From JBIIUJ01 sp044340025 (GTDB lineage: Bacteria > Pseudomonadota > Alphaproteobacteria > Caulobacterales > Aquidulcibacteraceae), in contig JBIIUJ010000004.1 in NCBI GenBank assembly GCA_044340025.1, positions 1-46,060 of the forward strand: a stretch of 46,060 bases of DNA, in the 5' to 3' direction. Position 1 is the first letter of the stretch. Each line of letters opens with the position of its first letter. Below are positions 23,570 to 32,849 of the stretch, piece by piece. The notes under the pieces are model-generated. The model ran no database searches and had not been told where the DNA came from. It saw only the letters and a program-made list of their open reading frames with translations. Position numbers and translations under genes: made by a program.

Positions 23570-24685
23570 TCAGGCTGCGTCGGCCTGTGGATCGTCCATC
23601 AGGTTGGAATCGAAATCCGCAAACAGGTCGAGCGCATCGGCCACCGAAAGCTCGATCGCCTTGCCCGCCGGAAACCGGAACTGCCAGAAACTGACGATGT
23701 GGGAGATCACGCCAACCTTCTCGCCAAGCGAGAGGAACATATGGGGCGCCTTCAGCAGGAATTCGCGAAACGCCAGCGGACGCGAGTGATCGGTTAGATC
23801 GCGATAGGCGTCGTCATAGACCTTGAGGGCGAGGCGCACCGCCGCTGTTTCGCGGCTGAGGCGTTTGGTGATCCGGTCGCGGGACTGGAACAGATAGACG
23901 CTGGTTTCAGGATCACGCGGGCCGATCACGCGCAGCTCGCTCATTTCCTTCACCACACGGCGCAGGTTGAAGCTCAGCTCCGAAAGCATCCACTTGTAGT
24001 AGAGGAAGCCCTTCCAGCTGAACATGCCTTCCTTGTAGTCCTCTCCTTCGAGGCGAAGCGTCATGCGCAGCGGGTCCAGCCGCTCGGTGATGTCATTGGC
24101 CAGAAGCGCTTCGACCATCTTGTCGGCATAAGCCGCCGCCCCCGGCGCGCCGGCGAAGGCCAGATCGATCAGTTTCTTGATTTCGCGCCCGACATAGCCG
24201 CTCATGCGGGCCAGATCGCTCGGGGCGATCTCGAAATAGCTCTGGGCGACGTCCACCTGATTGCGACGCAAATGCTCGCGCATCAGGAATGGGTCGAGCG
24301 AGGGGATCTCGTCGATCAGCGACAGAACCTTCATGTCGTAGGCGCGAAGATCGGGGTCGCTGATCAGCACCTCCGAGCACAGCTCGTTGTAGCCTTTCTG
24401 GCGCACGAAGAACGAGCGGCCGCCGAGCTTCAGATCGGTGGCGTCGAGCGGCAGGATCAGCTTGGTGGCGCTGCGGCGCGACCGGCTGAAGACGAAGGTC
24501 TCGTCGGCGCGCAATCGATGCTTCACCACAAGCGCGGTGCGCAGCGCGGGGGAGTGGAACAATGGCCTGGCGAGATGCTCGGGGTCGTTTGCGTGCTGCT
24601 GGTTCAGCCGCAGCAGGTTCAGAACGCGGCTTGTCGAGCCCGCGACCCGGAGATTATCGAGATTGCGAAACCCTGCGCCGCTCAT
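23570..24685 (-). CDS. Conserved-looking protein of unknown family, 371 residues
   Basis: I do not recognise a domain. The protein is soluble, mixed charge, and has no signal peptide or membrane helix. It opens MSGAGFRNLDNLRVAG; residues 30-90 include LRTALVVKHRLRADETFVFSR and LILPLDATDLKLGGRSFFV, suggesting beta strands; 110-200 is helical (RAYDMKVLSLIDEIPSLDPFLMREHLRRN); 215-260 has GMFSWKGFLYYKWMLSEL; the end is acidic. Codon use is like the neighbours. It lies tail-to-tail with mutM, with a 7-bp gap, and has a 154-bp upstream gap of its own, so it is probably a single transcription unit. Confidence 0.8.
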   Translation of the reverse strand: MSGAGFRNLDNLRVAGSTSRVLNLLRLNQQHANDPEHLARPLFHSPALRTALVVKHRLRADETFVFSRSRRSATKLILPLDATDLKLGGRSFFVRQKGYNELCSEVLISDPDLRAYDMKVLSLIDEIPSLDPFLMREHLRRNQVDVAQSYFEIAPSDLARMSGYVGREIKKLIDLAFAGAPGAAAYADKMVEALLANDITERLDPLRMTLRLEGEDYKEGMFSWKGFLYYKWMLSELSFNLRRVVKEMSELRVIGPRDPETSVYLFQSRDRITKRLSRETAAVRLALKVYDDAYRDLTDHSRPLAFREFLLKAPHMFLSLGEKVGVISHIVSFWQFRFPAGKAIELSVADALDLFADFDSNLMDDPQADAA

Positions 24686-24839
24686 GAGACCCTCTGGAGG
24701 TCCCGTTTAGGCATTGCGCCTTTGTTTTCAGTTAAGCACGGCGCCGACCGCGGGCATCCCCGCACGTCAGCGCCCGCTTCATCCGCCGGCGCGCGCGTCC
24801 GGGCGGCCGATGCGATCAGCCGCCCGCGAGCGCCTGCAT

Positions 24840-27074
24840 TCAGCGCTTGATCTTGATCTCGGCGCCCCAGGTGCGCGGATTGTTGATGAAGCCGGTGAGA
24901 TTGTTGAAGTCGATGCCGCCGATCAGGCGCGTCTCGTCGGTGATGTTGCGGCCATAGACCGCCACTTCATACGAACCGTCGAGCCGGGCATAGCCCAGCC
25001 GCAAGCCGCCTTCCCAATAGCCGTCTTCGCTGAACTCGCGGCTCTCATAGAGGAAGAAGTTGGTTTCGCCCTTGTAGGCCCAGTCGGTGAAGGCGAACAG
25101 CTCGCCCCGGTCGCCGAACGGCATCGAATAGCGCGCCGTCACGTTGGCGATCCATTCCGGCGCGTTGGGGAAGCTGTTGCCGTCGATCCGGGCAAGGCCG
25201 CCGACAACCGGATCGAGCACGGTGCAGGGCGCGCCACAGGGCGCCACGCGCAGGGTGGGATCGTTGATCTCGGTCTGGTTGTAGGACAGGCCGCCCGTGA
25301 TGGCGAGATTGTCGAGCGGCAGCCATTCCAGATCGAGCTCGAAGCCCTGGCCGATGCCCTCGTCGGCGTTGATCAACTGGTTGAAGTTGCCGGCGCCGCC
25401 GATGGCGGTCAGCTGCTGATCCTCGATCACATAGCGGAAGACGCCGACGTCGGCCCGCAGGCGACGGTCGAAGGCGAAGGCCTTCACGCCCGCCTCGATC
25501 GAGGTCACGAACTCGGAATTCGCCGTGGTGACTGCATCGCTAAACGCGATCCGCCCCTGGATCGAGGGCGCGCGATAGCCGCGGGCCACACGGCCATACA
25601 CATTCACGTCCGGGGTGAGGGTATAGACGGCTGAGAGGTCCCAGGAGAGCGCGCTATCGGAGAGATTGCGGCGGATGGGCCCAAGCGGCGGCGCACCAAA
25701 GGCGCCCAGCGTGCGCCGGGCGACAAAGTCCCTCTCGTCGTCGGTGTAGCGCAGGCCGGCGGTGAGGTTGAGCGCGTCGCTCGCCTGCCACGAGACCGAG
25801 CCGAACACAGCCACGCTGTCGGTCTTCTGGTTCTGCCGGGCGCGCGCATTGATCACGCCGCCGCCAAGCGTATCAAGGCTGAAGCTGTCGATCGTGACGT
25901 CTTCGCTGAAGCTGTAGAGCCCGACCTGCCAGGACAGGCTCGCCGCATCGCCGCCCGATAGGCGCAGCTCATGGGTGATCTGCTCGTGGTCAGGGATGCC
26001 GTCGGCGGATTCAGCCGGAAACGGGATCACCCCGGGCCCGCCGAAAGGCAGGAACACAGCGCCGAAGCCGCCATCGACGTCGCCGCGGCTGAAGAACTCC
26101 AGGCTTTCGTATCCGCCGACATAGGTCAGCGTCATGCCGTTGGTGAAGTCGTAGTCGGCGCGCGCGGTGACGCCGAACGTCTCCAGCGACTGGTTGTTGC
26201 CGGCGCCGCCATCGTAGAAGACCTTTTCACGGTCAAAGCCGGCCACGATGTCATTCGTGCCGCGCCGGATGATGTTGGCGCGGAAAAGCTGGCCGGTGCC
26301 GTCGAAATCGCGCGCATGGATGTTGATGTTGGCGTCGAACGCTTCGTTGGGCTGGAAGCGCAGCTGGATGCGGCCCGCAGTCTCGGTATAACCGCCGGCG
26401 AAGTCCGACTGGTTGGAGCGCGCATTGTCCACCCAGTCGTCCTGGGACTGGACAAGCGCCGAGACCCGCACCGAGAGGAAGTCGTTCACCGGGCCGCCGG
26501 CGGCGGCTTCCAGATCGAGGCCGGAATAGCTGCGCACGCCGGCCTTGGCGTAGCCGGAGAACTCGCGGCCGGGCTTCACGCTGTCGAACTTGATGATGCC
26601 AGCCGGCGTGTTGCGGCCAAACAGCGTGCCCTGCGGCCCGCGCAGCACTTCGATCGCCTGAATGTCGAAGACCGGGAAACCCTTCAGAACCGGGTTCTCA
26701 TAGACCACGTCGTCATAGATGAACGACACCGGCTGCGAGGCGTTGAGGTCGAAATCGGTATTGCCAAGGCCGCGGATGTAGAAGCGCGGGAAGGTCCGGC
26801 CGAAGGAGCTTTCCGAAATCACGCTGGGCACGCGCGCCGACAGGAAGGAGATGTCGGACCCGCCCGAGGCGATCACCGCCAGCTTTTCCCCGCCGAGCGA
26901 GGTGATGGAGACCGGCACGTCCTGGCTTTCTTCCTCGCGCTTGCGGGCCGTCACCACGACAGCTTCCAGTTGCCGGGCTTCGGTCGCTGTCTGGGCGACG
27001 GCGAGGGGGGCGGCGGTGAAAAGCGCTACGGCGCTGGCGCTGGCGGACAGGAGGGCGAAAAGGCGCTGGGTCAT
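24840..27074 (-). CDS. TonB-dependent outer-membrane receptor
   Basis: 744 residues from ATG 27074. Signal peptide ending AVAQ, then a TonB-box-like LEAVVVTARKREE, the plug domain with VPVSITSL, FYIRGLGNTDF, VEVLRGPQGTLFGRNTPAGIIKF, and a 22-strand-barrel-type remainder (repeated aromatic-ended strands, GRVARGYRAP, terminal NNPRTWGAEIKIKR). This is the large-receptor type common in Caulobacterales and Sphingomonadales. No STN domain, so it has no obvious own sigma/anti-sigma signalling. Ligand unknown; siderophores, vitamins or plant oligomers are all possible, and no neighbour narrows it. Confidence 0.94.
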   Translation of the reverse strand: MTQRLFALLSASASAVALFTAAPLAVAQTATEARQLEAVVVTARKREEESQDVPVSITSLGGEKLAVIASGGSDISFLSARVPSVISESSFGRTFPRFYIRGLGNTDFDLNASQPVSFIYDDVVYENPVLKGFPVFDIQAIEVLRGPQGTLFGRNTPAGIIKFDSVKPGREFSGYAKAGVRSYSGLDLEAAAGGPVNDFLSVRVSALVQSQDDWVDNARSNQSDFAGGYTETAGRIQLRFQPNEAFDANINIHARDFDGTGQLFRANIIRRGTNDIVAGFDREKVFYDGGAGNNQSLETFGVTARADYDFTNGMTLTYVGGYESLEFFSRGDVDGGFGAVFLPFGGPGVIPFPAESADGIPDHEQITHELRLSGGDAASLSWQVGLYSFSEDVTIDSFSLDTLGGGVINARARQNQKTDSVAVFGSVSWQASDALNLTAGLRYTDDERDFVARRTLGAFGAPPLGPIRRNLSDSALSWDLSAVYTLTPDVNVYGRVARGYRAPSIQGRIAFSDAVTTANSEFVTSIEAGVKAFAFDRRLRADVGVFRYVIEDQQLTAIGGAGNFNQLINADEGIGQGFELDLEWLPLDNLAITGGLSYNQTEINDPTLRVAPCGAPCTVLDPVVGGLARIDGNSFPNAPEWIANVTARYSMPFGDRGELFAFTDWAYKGETNFFLYESREFSEDGYWEGGLRLGYARLDGSYEVAVYGRNITDETRLIGGIDFNNLTGFINNPRTWGAEIKIKR

Positions 27075-27234
27075 GGCGATAGGGTCTCCTGCGCCCATAA
27101 GCTTTGGAGAGGCGGGCGCGGCGGCTGCGACGAAACGATGACGCTTCTGTTAACAATCATCGCAGCGCACAAGGGCCGGACCGGTCGGCCCCGCACGGAG
27201 AATTATGACGTGACCGGAATGCAACGCTGCGCGG

Positions 27235-27915
27235 TCAGCGGACCCAGCGCACGATATCGAGCAGTGTGGCCAGCGCGCCGGCCACATAGGTTCCCGCCGC
27301 GGCGCGGAGCACGCTGCGGGCGGCCGGCATATCCTGCGCCGAGAGATAACCGCCCCGCTCCAGCGCCGGCAGCGCGCGGCGAAAACTCGCATCGATCTCC
27401 ATCGGCAGGGTCAACGCATGCAAAAGCACGCGCGCGCCCAGCAGCGCCACGATGGCGCCCACCTGCACCAGCGCGATCACCGGCGACTTGAACGCGACGC
27501 CCAGGATCGGGATCGTGATCAGGATGGCGAAGGCGATCCGGTCTGCGCCAGCCAGCCAGCCAGCCCAGCGGGTGCGCGTGACGAGAAAGGGATCGCTGTC
27601 GCGGTGCTGGACGGCATGGCCAACCTCATGGGCCGCTACGGCCACAGCCGTCACGGAGCGGCCGTTCAGATTATCCGGCGAGAGCCGCACAACCCGCGCG
27701 ATGGGATCGTAATGATCTGTTCCGGGCGCGGTTTCCTCGACCGGAACATCCCGGAGGTCTGCAAGATCCAGCAGATGGCGGGCCAAATCGCCGCCCGTGC
27801 CTGGAAAGTCGGGCCGGTCCACTGCGTGGCGGGCCATCACCGCGCGCACCCAATATTGCGGCCCGAAGATGAGCGCCAGCAGCGCAAGAAGCCCGAGAGC
27901 GATCAGGATCGGCAT
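27235..27915 (-). CDS. YugP-type zinc metallopeptidase
   Basis: 226 residues from ATG 27915. An N-terminal helix (MPILIALGLLALLALIFG), then the YugP signature DHYDPIARVVRLSPDNLNGRSVTAVAVAAHEVGHAVQHRD with zinc site HEVGH near residue 98, two further membrane helices at about 120-165, and LPMEIDASFRRALPALERGG. These are membrane-embedded zincins of unknown natural substrate. The very long open frame upstream is not coding. Confidence 0.9.
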   Translation of the reverse strand: MPILIALGLLALLALIFGPQYWVRAVMARHAVDRPDFPGTGGDLARHLLDLADLRDVPVEETAPGTDHYDPIARVVRLSPDNLNGRSVTAVAVAAHEVGHAVQHRDSDPFLVTRTRWAGWLAGADRIAFAILITIPILGVAFKSPVIALVQVGAIVALLGARVLLHALTLPMEIDASFRRALPALERGGYLSAQDMPAARSVLRAAAGTYVAGALATLLDIVRWVR

Positions 27916-27982
27916 GGGAGAAGAGTGGGCGCGCACACCCGCCCCGGCAAGGCCCCGCCCCTCCCCTCTGCAAGCGCTCGCC

Positions 27983-28092
27983 CATCCTCGCCCCCCACCG
28001 TCATCCTCGCCCCCCACCGTCATCCTCGCGAAAGCGAGGATCCACCGCAGACCCAAGGTCCCAGCTCTCCGCTGCGCTCCGGCCGGGATGAC
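27983..28092. repeat. Palindromic element with a 19-bp tandem repeat
   Basis: CATCCTCGCCCCCCACCGT occurs at 27983-28001 and 28002-28020, and a third partial copy begins at 28021 in a hairpin TCCTCGCG-AA-AGCGAGGA of the same family as 17341-17546. The right end reads GGCCGGGATGAC. It fills the gap between the zinc peptidase and pmbA, which are divergent, so it must contain or adjoin both promoters. Confidence 0.75.
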
Positions 28093-28143
28093 GGGCGCGC
28101 GGCGCGCTTGCGGAAGGCGGCTGAACCGGGCACGAGGCAGGCC

Positions 28144-29481
28144 ATGAACGGCCAATCCCATCCCGTGATCGAACGCCTCCTCGAGCGTGCGCGCGCCGCC
28201 GGCGCAGACGCCGCAGACGCCTGGGTCAGCGAGCGCACGAGCCTGTCGGCGTCGGTTCGGCTCGGCGCGCTGGAAGGCGTGGAGCGCGAAGAAACCCGAG
28301 CGGCGAGCCTGCGCATCCTGATCGGCAAGCAACAGGCGGCGGCCAGCATCTCCGACGTGCGCCCCGAAAGCCTCGACCGGCTGGCCGAGCGCGTGGCCGC
28401 CATGGCGCGGGCGGCCGCCGAAGACCCCTATTGCGGCCTCGCGCCAGAAGAACGGCTGGCGCAGGCGCAGCCCGACCTCGCTTTGTTCGATCCCGCGACC
28501 CACGCGCCCGAAAGCCTGGAGGCGCTGGCGCGCACCGCCGAAGAGGCGGGTCTTGCCATCGCTGGGGTAAGCAATTCCGGCGGCGCGAGCGCGGACTGGA
28601 CCACCGCACAGACCGCTTTTGGAACCAGCAGCGGGTTTCGCGGCGGCTATCGGTCTAGCGCGGTGGGGCTCGGCCTGTCGCTGATCGCCGAGCGCGACGG
28701 CGCCAAGGAGCGCGACTACGAAACCGCCTACGCGCGTTGGGCGACCGACCTTGCCGATCCCGCCGCGATCGGCCGGATCGCCGGCGAGCGCACGATCGCC
28801 CGGCTGGGCGCGCGCAAGATCGACAGCACGACCGCGCCGGTGATCTTCGACAATCGGGTGGCGAGCCGCCTCATCGCGGCTTTCGCAGGGGCGATCTCGG
28901 GGGCGGCGGTGGCGCGCGGGACGAGCTTCCTGAAAGACAAGATGGGCGCGCAGGTGTTCGCGCGTGGCGTCTCCATCGTTGACGACCCCGCCACGCCGCG
29001 CGGCTGGGGGTCCCACCCGTTTGACGGGGAAGGCGTGGCCGGGGCCCGGCGCGCGGTGATCGAAGATGGCGTGCTCACCGGTTGGCTTCTCAACAGCGCC
29101 GCAGCCCGCCAGCTGGGGCTGGAAACCACCGGCAACGCGACTCCCGGCCATGGGTCTGCCCCTGGCATGGGCCCGGCCAACCTGACGCTGCTGCCGGGCG
29201 AGCGCGATCTCGAAGGCCTGATGTCGGACGCCGGCGCCGGCCTTGTGGTGCGGGAGATGTTCTCTCCGTCCTACAATCCGAACACGGGCGATTATTCAGT
29301 CGGGGTCTCGGGCTTCTGGTTCGAAGGCGGCGCTCGGGCCTTCCCGGTCAACGAGGTGACTGTCGCGGGCAACCTCAACGACATTTTCGCCCGCCTGATC
29401 CCCGGATCGGACTTGTCCCATCGCAGCGCGGTGGATGCACCGTCGATCCTGGTGGATCGCCTTGCCATCGCGGGCCGCTGA
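28144..29481 (+). CDS. pmbA: TldE/PmbA-family metalloprotease subunit
   Basis: 445 residues from ATG 28144. Features of the TldD/TldE pair: N-terminal VIERLLERARAAGADAADAWV, central DSTTAPVIFDNRVASRLIAAF, FDGEGVAGARRAVIEDGVLTGWLLNSAAARQLG, and NPNTGDYSVGVSGFWFEGGARAFPVNEVTVAGNL at the C-terminus. The HExxxH of TldD is absent, as expected for PmbA/TldE, which works with TldD in peptide maturation and CcdA turnover. It begins the run that continues with the phosphatase, DUF4170 and msbA genes. Confidence 0.93.
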   Translation: MNGQSHPVIERLLERARAAGADAADAWVSERTSLSASVRLGALEGVEREETRAASLRILIGKQQAAASISDVRPESLDRLAERVAAMARAAAEDPYCGLAPEERLAQAQPDLALFDPATHAPESLEALARTAEEAGLAIAGVSNSGGASADWTTAQTAFGTSSGFRGGYRSSAVGLGLSLIAERDGAKERDYETAYARWATDLADPAAIGRIAGERTIARLGARKIDSTTAPVIFDNRVASRLIAAFAGAISGAAVARGTSFLKDKMGAQVFARGVSIVDDPATPRGWGSHPFDGEGVAGARRAVIEDGVLTGWLLNSAAARQLGLETTGNATPGHGSAPGMGPANLTLLPGERDLEGLMSDAGAGLVVREMFSPSYNPNTGDYSVGVSGFWFEGGARAFPVNEVTVAGNLNDIFARLIPGSDLSHRSAVDAPSILVDRLAIAGR

Positions 29482-30253
29482 TCGCGCGCTTCTGGAGGAG
29501 GCGGTGCGCGCAGCCGGCGCTCTGGCGCTGACCTATTACGGCGCGGCGCTGCGGGTCTGGGACAAGAGCCACAACCATCCCGTCAGCGAGGCGGATCTGG
29601 CGGTGAATGCGCTGCTGCATGAGCGGCTGGCGCAGGAGCGCCCTGCCTACGGCTGGCTCTCGGAAGAGACCGCGGACGATCCCGCCGCGCGCGACCGGGC
29701 CAGCGTCTGGGTGGTCGATCCGATCGACGGCACCCGGGCCTTCATCAAGACCCGTCCGGCCTGGTGCATCTCTGTCGCGCTGGTGGAGGCGGGCGCGTCT
29801 GTGCTGGGGGCGGTGTTCAATCCGGTCACGCAGGAGTTCTTCTTTGCCGAGGAGGGCGGGGGGGCGCACCTGAACGGTGCGCCAATCTCGGCGAGTTCGA
29901 CTGCCGCGCTGGAGGACTGCGCCATGCTGGGCGATGCGCAGATGTTCGGTCATCCCGCCTGGGCGCGGCCCTGGCCCGCCATGCGGGTGGAAAGCCGCAA
30001 CGCCGTTGCCTACCGGCTCGCTTTGGTGGCGGCCGGCCGCTTCGACGCGGCTCTCGCTTTATCCTCCAAAGCCGACTGGGACCTCGCTGCTGGCGCGCTG
30101 ATCCTCGCTGAAGCCGGCGGCGTGGCGAGCGATCATGCCGGCAAGCCCTTCGTCTTCGCTGGCGAAACGCCGCAGCAGCCCTCTGTTGCGGCGGCTGGCC
30201 CCCATCTTCACCCGCTGATAATAGAGCGCACGCGACACATCCGCCTGCCCTAG
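29435..30253 (+). CDS. Inositol monophosphatase-fold phosphatase (CysQ-like)
   Basis: Up to 272 residues from ATG 29435; TTG 29462 is an alternative start, and both overlap the pmbA end. The lithium-sensitive phosphatase motifs are present: SEET (metal-binding Glu), WVVDPIDGTRAF, and WDLAAGALILAEAGG. Position next to DUF4170 is typical for alphaproteobacterial 3'(2'),5'-bisphosphate nucleotidase/CysQ genes. It would remove the 3'-phosphate of PAP or act on an inositol phosphate; the sequence does not decide. Confidence 0.9.
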   Translation: MHRRSWWIALPSRAADRALLEEAVRAAGALALTYYGAALRVWDKSHNHPVSEADLAVNALLHERLAQERPAYGWLSEETADDPAARDRASVWVVDPIDGTRAFIKTRPAWCISVALVEAGASVLGAVFNPVTQEFFFAEEGGGAHLNGAPISASSTAALEDCAMLGDAQMFGHPAWARPWPAMRVESRNAVAYRLALVAAGRFDAALALSSKADWDLAAGALILAEAGGVASDHAGKPFVFAGETPQQPSVAAAGPHLHPLIIERTRHIRLP

Positions 30254-30271
30254 CACACGGTCCGCCGCCTC

Positions 30272-30541
30272 ATGCCCGCCAAGTCCCGCAAGCCCGAAAC
30301 CGCCAAGCGCCAGCTCCTGCACATCGTGATCGGGGGCGAGCTGACCGATCTGGAGGCGGTGGAATTCCGCGATCTCTCCAAGGTGGATTTCGTCGGCGCC
30401 TATCCGAATTACGCCGAGGCCTACGAGGCCTGGAAGGGCGCCGCCCAGCGCACGGTCGACAATGCGCACATGCGCTATTTCGTGATCCACGCGCATCGGC
30501 TGCTCGATCCCGAAGCCGACGACGAAGACTTTGACGACTGA
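30272..30541 (+). CDS. DUF4170 protein
   Basis: 89 residues. KRQLLHIVIGGELTDLE, FVGAYPNYAEAYEAWKGAAQRTVDNAHMRYFVIHAHRLLDP is the DUF4170 domain, a small alphaproteobacterial family usually found in lipopolysaccharide-related clusters; role unknown. A short acidic tail follows. The stop codon overlaps the msbA start, so the two are translationally coupled. Confidence 0.9.
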   Translation: MPAKSRKPETAKRQLLHIVIGGELTDLEAVEFRDLSKVDFVGAYPNYAEAYEAWKGAAQRTVDNAHMRYFVIHAHRLLDPEADDEDFDD

Positions 30542-32285
30542 GGCCAGGGCGCGCGCGCTCCCACAGACCCAGGCGCTGATCGCCCGGCTATGGCGGGGCT
30601 GGATTGCACGCCACCGGGGCGCCGTTGGGCTCAGCGTGGCCCTGACAGCCCTGGTGGCGCTCGCCACCGGGCTCTATCCGCAGGCGATCAGCTGGATCTT
30701 TGATGCGCTGGCGGCGCGCGATCCGAGCGTGGTCTGGCTTGGGCCGGCGATCGTGATCGCTGTCACGGTGCTGAAGGGGGCCGCGCTCTATGCGCTGACG
30801 GTCGTGACCAACCGGCTTGCGCTGCGCGTGGTCACCGCCTTGCAGAACGATGCCTTCGCCGCGCTGCAACGGGCTGATTTCGCCACGCTTCAGGCCGAAC
30901 CGACCGGCTCGCTGGTCTCGCGCTTCATCCATGACGTCAATGCGATCCGCGAAGGCGTGCTCAAGACCGCCAACGGTCTGCTGCGCGATGCGCTGACCTT
31001 TGTCTCGGTCGTGATCGGCATGGCGATCGTGGACTGGCAGCTGGCGCTGGTCGCGTTCGTGGTGCTGCCGATCGCGCTCTGGCCGATCGTGGCCATCGGC
31101 CAGCGGATGCGCAAGGTCGCCGCCTCTGCGCAGGAGCAGACCGGCGCGCTTGCAGCCACGCTGGAAGAAAGCCTCTCCGGCGCGCGGCTGGTGAAAACCT
31201 ATGGGCTGGAAGCCGCCGAGCAGACGCGGCTGGCCGCCGCCTTCGACGAGCGCCGCCGCCTGACGCTGAAGATCGCTGAGGGCAAAGGCCGGGTGGATCC
31301 GATCCTGGAGGTTCTGGGGGGTGTTGCGCTCGCCGGTGTCGTGTTCGCGGCAGGCTGGCGGATCGTGCAAGGCGGGGCGAGCGTGGGCGATTTCGGCGCC
31401 TTCGTCACGTCGCTCTTGCTGGCGGCCCAGGCGATGCGCGGGTTGGGCAATCTCAACACAGTGGTGCAGGAAGGCGCGGCCGCCCTGGCCCGTTTCTTCG
31501 CGCTGCTGGATGCAGAGCCGACCATCGCAGACCGGCCGGGCGCCCCGGCGCTTGTGGTGCGCGAGGGGCTCGTCCGGTTCGAGGGGGCAGGCTTCGCCCA
31601 CCCCGGCGGCGCGGCGGTGCGCGCGATCAGCTTCGAGGCCCGCCGCGGCCAGACGATTGCGCTCGTCGGCCCGTCGGGTGCTGGCAAATCGAGCGTTCTC
31701 AATCTGCTGCCGCGCCTGCATGAGGCAAGCGAGGGCGCGGTCACGATCGACGGGCAGGACGTGCGCGCGGTCACGCTGACGAGCCTGCGGGCGGCGATCG
31801 CGCTTGTCAGTCAGGACGCGACCCTTTTTGACGCCACGATTGCGGAAAACATCGCCCAGGGCCGGCCCGGCGCAACGCGCGCCGAGATCGAAGCCGCAGC
31901 GCAGGCGGCCGCCTGCGATTTCGCGCTGGCCCTGCCCAAGGGCCTCGACACCCCAGTCGGGCCGCGCGGGAGCGCGCTCTCGGGCGGGGAGCGCCAGCGC
32001 ATCGCGCTCGCCCGCGCCATCCTGCGCGATGCGCCCATCCTGATCCTCGATGAGCCCACCAGCGCGCTCGACGCCGAAAGCGAGCGCCGCGTCGGCGAGG
32101 CGCTGGCCCGGTTCGCGCAGGGGCGCACCACGCTGGTGGTGGCCCACAGGCTCGCCACCGTGCGGGCGGCCGACCTCATTGTGGTGATGGACGCCGGCGC
32201 CATCGTGGAGCGCGGCACGCATGAGGCGCTCGTCGCGAAGGGCGGGCTCTATGCCGAGCTTGCCGCCTTGCAGTTCACGCAATAG
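30531..32285 (+). CDS. msbA: MsbA-like lipid exporter, ABC transmembrane-ATPase half-transporter
   Basis: 584 residues from TTG 30531, which overlaps DUF4170 by 11 bp. Six membrane helices (about 25-300) with the coupling region AEPTGSLVSRFIHDVNAIREGV, then the ATPase: Walker A GPSGAGKSS, Q-loop, signature LSGGERQR, Walker B ILILDEPTSALD and the H-loop AHRLAT. The DUF4170 neighbour supports lipid A-core export at the inner membrane, but a general multidrug half-transporter cannot be excluded. In related genomes this run often goes on to waaA and lpxK; here it ends. Confidence 0.88.
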   Translation: MTTEARARALPQTQALIARLWRGWIARHRGAVGLSVALTALVALATGLYPQAISWIFDALAARDPSVVWLGPAIVIAVTVLKGAALYALTVVTNRLALRVVTALQNDAFAALQRADFATLQAEPTGSLVSRFIHDVNAIREGVLKTANGLLRDALTFVSVVIGMAIVDWQLALVAFVVLPIALWPIVAIGQRMRKVAASAQEQTGALAATLEESLSGARLVKTYGLEAAEQTRLAAAFDERRRLTLKIAEGKGRVDPILEVLGGVALAGVVFAAGWRIVQGGASVGDFGAFVTSLLLAAQAMRGLGNLNTVVQEGAAALARFFALLDAEPTIADRPGAPALVVREGLVRFEGAGFAHPGGAAVRAISFEARRGQTIALVGPSGAGKSSVLNLLPRLHEASEGAVTIDGQDVRAVTLTSLRAAIALVSQDATLFDATIAENIAQGRPGATRAEIEAAAQAAACDFALALPKGLDTPVGPRGSALSGGERQRIALARAILRDAPILILDEPTSALDAESERRVGEALARFAQGRTTLVVAHRLATVRAADLIVVMDAGAIVERGTHEALVAKGGLYAELAALQFTQ

Positions 32286-32754
32286 GCCCAGCCCCCGCAA
32301 GCGCCAGCGCCGCCTTCCGGGTGGCCGCCACGCGCCGGGCCCAGCCTCTGCCAAAGACCGGCCAGGTCTTCAGCCCGCGCAGGAACGCCAGCCGCGCGGC
32401 GCAGAGCGCCGTGATCTGGTCAGTCGCCGCGCCCGCCGGCAGGGCCTTCAGCATCCGCCGCGCCCGCCCGACCCCGGAATTCACCGCAAGATCGAAGGCC
32501 GCCAGATCAAGCCCCGCTGGCAGGCTGTCGCCTCTGATCGCGTCCCAGTAGCGCGCGCGATAGAGGGCGGCGGCCTCCGCCCGGGTCAGCGCCTTCACAT
32601 CGGCGATGGCCGCCGGCCGCCCGCGCCAGGCCGAAAGCGCAGCGCGCGTCACGCCCAGATTGGTCGCCCCGCCGGGATCGGCCGGATGGTTCACGAACCC
32701 GCCCTCATGGGCCAGAACATGCGAAAGCGCGGACGGAAACGAGGAAGCAGCCAT
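32275..32754 (-). CDS. GH108-family muramidase (endolysin-like)
   Basis: 159 residues from ATG 32754. The catalytic HEGGF with Glu and the surrounding FVNHPADPGGATNLGVT, followed by ARYWDAIRGDSLPAGLDLAAFDLAVNSG, are diagnostic for the GH108/N-acetylmuramidase family. It cleaves peptidoglycan glycan chains. No signal peptide, as in phage endolysins, and no holin or other phage gene is near, so it is either a domesticated single gene or acts in cell-wall remodelling. Its 3' end overlaps the msbA end by 11 bp. The open frame to 33018 runs into the tRNA and is not coding. Confidence 0.9.
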   Translation of the reverse strand: MAASSFPSALSHVLAHEGGFVNHPADPGGATNLGVTRAALSAWRGRPAAIADVKALTRAEAAALYRARYWDAIRGDSLPAGLDLAAFDLAVNSGVGRARRMLKALPAGAATDQITALCAARLAFLRGLKTWPVFGRGWARRVAATRKAALALAGAGPIA

Positions 32755-32849
32755 CGCCGGCAGGCTGCGCGGCCCGGCGGGCCGGTCGGATATCGCAGGA
32801 ATGCGTCTGTCGGCCCCGGAGGGCGATTTGCGCATCATGTCCTGGAAAA

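Noticed and set aside
30588..32354. 588-residue leftward open frame opposite msbA
   Set aside because: The plus strand carries a complete ABC transporter with all motifs; the reverse frame is compositional noise.
32275..32754. Prophage or gene-transfer-agent segment marked by the GH108 muramidase
   Set aside because: No holin, capsid, tail, terminase or integrase gene anywhere in the window.
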